From Argopecten irradians (lineage: Eukaryota > Mollusca > Bivalvia > Pectinida > Pectinidae), in NCBI RefSeq assembly GCF_041381155.1, contig NC_091140.1:27444952-27508951 (forward strand): a stretch of DNA of 64,000 bases. Reading direction: 5' to 3'. A program made the translations under genes and the position numbers. The notes beneath the pieces were generated by a model. It saw only the letters and a program-made list of their open reading frames with translations. It had not been told where the DNA came from and ran no database searches. Of this stretch, positions 60,101-64,000 are shown in pieces. How positions within the stretch are numbered: the first letter of the stretch is position 1; the number at the start of each line of letters is the position of its first letter.

Positions 60101-60700
60101 CATGAAGCGCAATTGGTTGAACGTTCTGCTTGTATGTATATGTTACGATCAGTATTTTCCGAATAAATCGTGAGGATGATCAATCGGGAACCTTCGGCAC
60201 TTTCCGTAAACGAAAAATACTCCTTATAGAATGCCCGAGGAGTTCCGATTGGAGGATGATGTGTTCTTTCCTTTCCAACACATTTAATTATAATTCGCGG
60301 GTTATTTGATTTCCTGATCTGATGTATTCACCCCCAATCTTTAATTATCAAAATTTCAACTTTAAGGCCACGGAAACTGATATCATATTAATATTGTATT
60401 ATTGGAAATGCGTATATTACTCTAGTGTTAATTTAAAATATGACCTGTTATCCACTGCTATACATACCATACATTATACATGTATGCGGAAATAATTCTA
60501 TTTTTAGACCTACCTGGTTCCATAAAACATGTATAGCCTGGTCGTTTATTAATTTATGAGTTAATGCATTAAAGGGATAAGACGTATATAGTTCGCAATA
60601 TCAGTCAAATTTATGAAAAATACTTACTTTTACATGCTCAGCAGGGATAATGTCAACCCAGATGTAAATCACATCCGCAGTCCAAAGGCGAGGTAGATAC
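57119..60700 (-). CDS. unrecognised coiled-coil protein, at least seven exons (5' end missing)
   Basis: The minus-strand exons join in phase: 60628-60700, 59887-60036, 59546-59662, 58682-58839, 58221-58262, 57982-58020 and 57119-57389, about 283 codons. The first reads YLPRLWTADVIYIWVDIIPA. Then come KVTEKWKTMADQSCPKYIYT, an aromatic block QPFFKSLDWHWKKVSSS, and a Ser/Thr/Pro-rich linker TNETPSVSPGDSNLLAKTSP. Next is a coiled coil LTNELERERERTSVLEKEKR and KKKESERLTSQALELRDKIV, then a basic stretch KKKGKGKRSAPQTP. The last exon ends NDMENLLT with TAA at 57119-57121, but the same bases read AC|GTAAGT, a strong donor, so the end may be a stop or a splice. No signal peptide or membrane segment is visible. 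I do not recognise the family. The start codon lies upstream of 60700. Confidence 0.68.
59278..59400 (-). mobile_element. SINE-like element, reversed relative of 3698-3924
   Basis: ACGTCCTATTAACAGTCAGG, GTCATGTAAGGACGGGTTCC and GTGTTTTGGGAGACTGCGGT are the reverse of the tail and body of the element at 3698-3924. It lies in an intron of the coiled-coil gene. Confidence 0.75.
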
Positions 60701-62412
60701 CTGGAATAGACCTATTTTTAGACCATCGGGGATTCATCGAAACGGTGTTTACAAGTAGGGCATTATCTGATCCGATATGTAATATATACTACACGTGATA
60801 TATAAACATTTCTATGTAGATAGTTTGTTATGGTACTGCTTTATTGATGAATATTATTCAATATTACTACACAAGAGAGGTTTGTCATTCCTTAAGTTTC
60901 AATAAACCAGTGCAGGTAGTAGGAATAACCGTGGTTCTTATGCATGTACCTTGTACAACTAAGCCTGACCGGCCATTCCAAGAACAGAGCAAAGCATTTA
61001 CTCTTCTGGATCCGACTCCTGCCATGACACAAAAGGGTTTTTTTACTTGTTAATTTAAATCTGGAGGCAAAACAATTCAACATCTGGTTTACCCATAATT
61101 AACTCTTGTCATTTTAATATTCATATTTTTCTTATCTAACATACACTCAGTCATGTGATCCTCATAACAACGTGATTTTTTATCAGCATCTACATTTTGA
61201 TTTGCTGATAGATGTGTGATGTTAAACCAAATGATCTCCTTTCAAAACACATTCCACATGGACTCTCCTCTGATTTACTTCCCTTTATGGTTCAATATTG
61301 CTACTGCTGTAGTATTATCATTTCTAGTTTGTTGCTTATTAGGACTTCACTACAAAAAGCTTGTAGTGTAAAAAGTGCAGCTTTTAATTCTATATGCAAT
61401 GGTACAGTGTAGTAAGCATCCCTTAGATCTTAGAGCCCATAAAACAATTGTTACTAATAAGATCTTATACTGACTGGAAATATCCATCTTGAAATGGTGA
61501 TATTCCACCTCTTCATTTTAATTCCTTTCAAATTTAGAATCAGTCTGTATGACCATCTTTTTGGACGCACAAAAATAGGAGGATATGCTAGTGGTTCATT
61601 TACTTTCAACGTAGTTTCTTAAAATGCTGTATTGTTTTGTCCTATGCACACTGTAAACTCAGCCCCATAGAGATCTTGTGTTATTGGTTTTCCCAACTTT
61701 ACAATAAAATCTCTATAGCCTGTTTGTTTTTTTATACTTTTTATCTCTTTGTCAATATCTCTACTTTGTCTAAACCAATATGGAGGGCGCTGCCCGTCCG
61801 CCTCTAGCAGTCCACGACCAGAATACTTATTTTTGGATTCACGGTTTTCATTGTGGTGGGTTCCCACGTCCATGTTGGATGATGACCTTATTGTTGTGTT
61901 GATGTTTTGTACTTTTTGTCATAGTTTACATCTAACTTGTTAACGTATCCACACGAGACGTTCTGTTTCTGTTTTTGTTGATGTTTTACTGTTCTGTTAC
62001 AGGATATGGAATTTTATGTATGTTCACAATGGGGAATCTTTACTGTATCTTTTGCATTCTGTCTCGTTCCTAAATATACAGTCCCTGGTGTAGTTTTATC
62101 TAAGTTATATTTAGATAAACCATTTTTACTTTAGCCTTATGGCTCGGGAGTTGTTATGTAGCTGTGAAAACCAGTTTCGTTAATCAACGGTCAGTATCTG
62201 TTGTGTCTTGGCAACTAGCCACTGCCCATTTCCTCCCAAATCAAATGTTTGATAATGCTATACTAGTGTTGCCTGGACCTTCTCAGGTACACAGCATAGC
62301 GTTGAAGCAAATTTTAATGTTGATGATATCACTTAAAGAAATAGAAAAGTTTTTTAAACAATTGCAAGTCATAGAGACAGACGCTAGGCTAAGGATCGAT
62401 GCATCTGAACAT
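60701..62412. other. divergent intergenic region or 5' introns
   Basis: The first exon(s) of the minus-strand coiled-coil gene should lie here or beyond, because 60700 begins after CTATTCCAG in a split codon. I could not identify them. Open frames at 60844-61053, 60892-61083 and 61212-61412 are unsupported. Confidence 0.45.
61619..61873 (-). pseudogene. 84-codon open frame, possible protein remnant
   Basis: The frame begins MDVGTHHNENRESKNKYSGR, continues GLLEADGQRPPYWFRQSRDI and ends VCIGQNNTAF before TAA. Its mixed composition (Trp, Tyr, Gly, charged) is more protein-like than the AT-rich frames around it. I find no acceptor tied to a known gene and recognise no domain. It could be a terminal exon, a transposon fragment or chance. 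Confidence 0.25.
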
Positions 62413-62420
62413 TGACGTCA
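62413..62420. promoter_or_regulatory. perfect CRE palindrome upstream of a start codon
   Basis: TGACGTCA lies 77 bp before the ATG at 62497, a common spacing for CREB/ATF sites in proximal promoters. Binding is inference. Confidence 0.4.
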
Positions 62421-62496
62421 CGATTCATAGAACACTACTAGGCCGAGTTCTCGGAAATACGGGACACTAGGGCAGATAAATTGTACCTGTGTCAAT

Positions 62497-63251
62497 ATGG
62501 CGAGGTAAGTGCATTTTACGACTATTTCTCTACCACAAAAAAGCCATCAAAGACATTGTTTGCACGTACTTATCAAATTTGAAACTCATCAAGATATACA
62601 CCGTATATAATGTATAAGATCTTACATCAATTGACCATGTACATAAATATGTGGTAATGTGGTTAATTCATTAAGATCAGGGGTGCATGGCATTGTTTTA
62701 TTCATGCATTGATAATCTGCTCTGTTTATATTCATACATTCTTAAACCGGATTGTTTTTTCATACAATGTATTTCATGTCGATTTAGCTGGAACTTCTCC
62801 TTAAATAATACTGCAATGTGTTTTTGATGCATTTGTTTACTTTTCCCAGCGACGGTTCGGGTGAAGAGGAAGATATTCTATGTAAGTATCAAATTTGTAT
62901 TAGGTATAATATATATTTTATAAGGAACACTCATTTTATAATTTCCCTTTGTTTTATTCAAAACAAAATTATAGTTTATTCAACCTTTAAACTAATTATA
63001 TATATTCATGTTAGTTATTACATATTCATAACTATTATGTAGAATGCTAAACACTGCTAATCCCTGACCGTGGCATACCATATCTAGTCTGTAATATGAT
63101 AAAGAAGTAATCGCGGAAGCAATACACGTGTCCTGCTGTCTGGTCACCGGTACACAGCTAATATTTCTTAACCTGAATTTCAGGTCAAAGTCAATTTCAG
63201 GATGGCTCTGTAGCTATTGCACCGACATATCCTGATAATAATGTTCAGATG
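62497..63251 (+). CDS. 5' exons of an unrecognised gene with acidic N-terminus
   Basis: Exons 62497-62504 (ATGGCGAG|GTAAGT), 62850-62881 and 63184-63251 join in phase to MASDGSGEEEDILCQSQFQD and then GSVAIAPTYPDNNVQM. The first exon codes only MA and part of a Ser. Acceptors TTTTCCCAG and GAATTTCAG and the first two donors are good. The third donor (ATG|GTATCC) is weaker; if unused, the frame runs 21 more codons to TAG at 63318. An EEED acidic patch follows the Met. I cannot name the family, and the rest lies right of the window. Confidence 0.55.
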
Positions 63252-63356
63252 GTATCCAAATCCTTTTTAAAACATGGCTATGATGTCATCTTTTGTTGTC
63301 CCCAATACTTTATTTAGACTATTGTTCAAGTATTTGTTCTCTCTGTAGATTAGTAC

Positions 63357-63444
63357 ACCTTTCACTGTACATTAGTTTACCTGTAGCTGTAGATTAGTTT
63401 CAACTAATCTACAGTTCCAGGTAAACTAATGTACAATGAAAGGT
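63357..63444. repeat. near-perfect 43-bp hairpin
   Basis: ACCTTTCACTGTACATTAGT at 63357 is matched in reverse by ACTAATGTACAATGAAAGGT ending at 63444. The arms close on AGATTAGTT-TC-AACTAATCT with a two-base loop and only a few mismatches. It lies just downstream of exon 63184-63251. Confidence 0.88.
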
Positions 63445-63626
63445 AGAGAGTGACACTACATGCAGCATTGTAAAATTGGACAGATAAATAACAAATAAAT
63501 GTAATCAAATTCAACAAATATGTAATAGAAAACTTCAATAATACATATTATTACATATTTTCTGTTTTCAACATTGATCCGTGGACATCGGCATAAATCC
63601 AATCACATCAACCACAACGCATAAAA

Positions 63627-63833
63627 TTACTCCTTGTGTTGAAAATCAAGACTCTTTAGTATTTCGACAGCACAGGCATTCCTACAATGATGTTTTAATT
63701 TTAGATAGATATGTGTACTTTCTTTCTTTGAAAATTGAATGAATGCTTTCGGTATATTTCCCAATAATTTCACTGTTAATTGCTTCATTTCTTGAATATA
63801 CATACACGTAACACATAAATCCACGTTTCCCAA
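63627..63833 (-). other. minus-strand open frame, unsupported
   Basis: The frame opens with TTG, not ATG. It includes MKQLTVKLLGNIPKAFIQFS and ends EILKSLDFQHKE before TAA. An upstream IPKLFNLGN echoes IPKAFIQFS. It could be a terminal exon of a minus-strand gene, but I see no acceptor that fixes it and recognise no domain. Confidence 0.2.
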
Positions 63834-64000
63834 ATTGAATAATTTCGGTATAATTCCTTATCTAAGAACCACACAAAGCCTATTGAACAAATTTGAAATT
63901 TTAAGCTTTCTTTTCATCACTCATATTCTTCATTTCATAACGTAGAGCGGTATATTCAAAATTAATACGTTTCCATGGTAGTCCTCCATATCTTGTGAAT

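Overview
The window is nuclear DNA from an animal. It is AT-rich, has short exons with GT-AG introns, and is crowded with minisatellites, SINEs, MITEs and Helentron-like elements with tandem-repeat cores. The repeats (pearl-like elements with a core of about 145 bp, and tRNA-derived SINEs sharing one 3' tail) and the gene content suggest a bivalve mollusc. That placement is inference; no species can be named from sequence alone.

Layout. (1) 389-34190, plus strand: the 3' part of an ARAP gene (Arf-GAP, Rho-GAP, ankyrin and PH protein). It encodes, in order, the end of a PH domain, a complete PH domain, a RhoGAP domain, a Ras-association domain and a C-terminal PH domain. The ArfGAP and ankyrin part lies left of the window. 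Its 3' UTR starts at 35755 after a UTR intron and may run to about 41.1 kb. (2) 41.2-46.5 kb: convergent intergenic or UTR DNA with a SINE bearing an intact target-site duplication and two minisatellites (17 bp and 53 bp). (3) 50870-46543, minus strand: a complete 218-codon ATG101, the autophagy-initiation HORMA protein. (4) 50.9-57.1 kb: gene-poor DNA with nested foldback elements. (5) 60700-57119, minus strand: at least seven exons of an unrecognised coiled-coil protein. (6) From 62497, plus strand: the first three exons of an unrecognised gene with an acidic N-terminus, behind a CRE-like site.

The most striking feature is in the ARAP introns. About a dozen minisatellites cover roughly a third of the window, and many lie directly against exons. 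In several, the repeat unit is a copy of the adjoining splice site, so arrays of decoy donors or acceptors sit beside the real ones. The clearest is a 38-bp array at 32137-33506 that repeats the real GTAAGTAATCTC donor about 36 times. Mobile elements are nested to an unusual depth: a Helentron-like element splits a SINE, a TTAA-type MITE and a 9-bp-TSD MITE each interrupt a Helentron-like element, and a SINE sits in a minisatellite. Three stretches (about 10.7-11.3, 14.3-15.6 and 17.1-18.9 kb) show scattered indels absent from other arrays and look like poor consensus. A RhoGAP exon between two of them (16504-16625) carries an apparent frameshift.

ARAP and ATG101 have no known shared pathway. 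ARAP couples phosphoinositide signals to Arf and Rho GTPases at the membrane and actin cortex. ATG101 pairs with ATG13 in the ULK1 complex. I see no operon-like or co-regulated arrangement.
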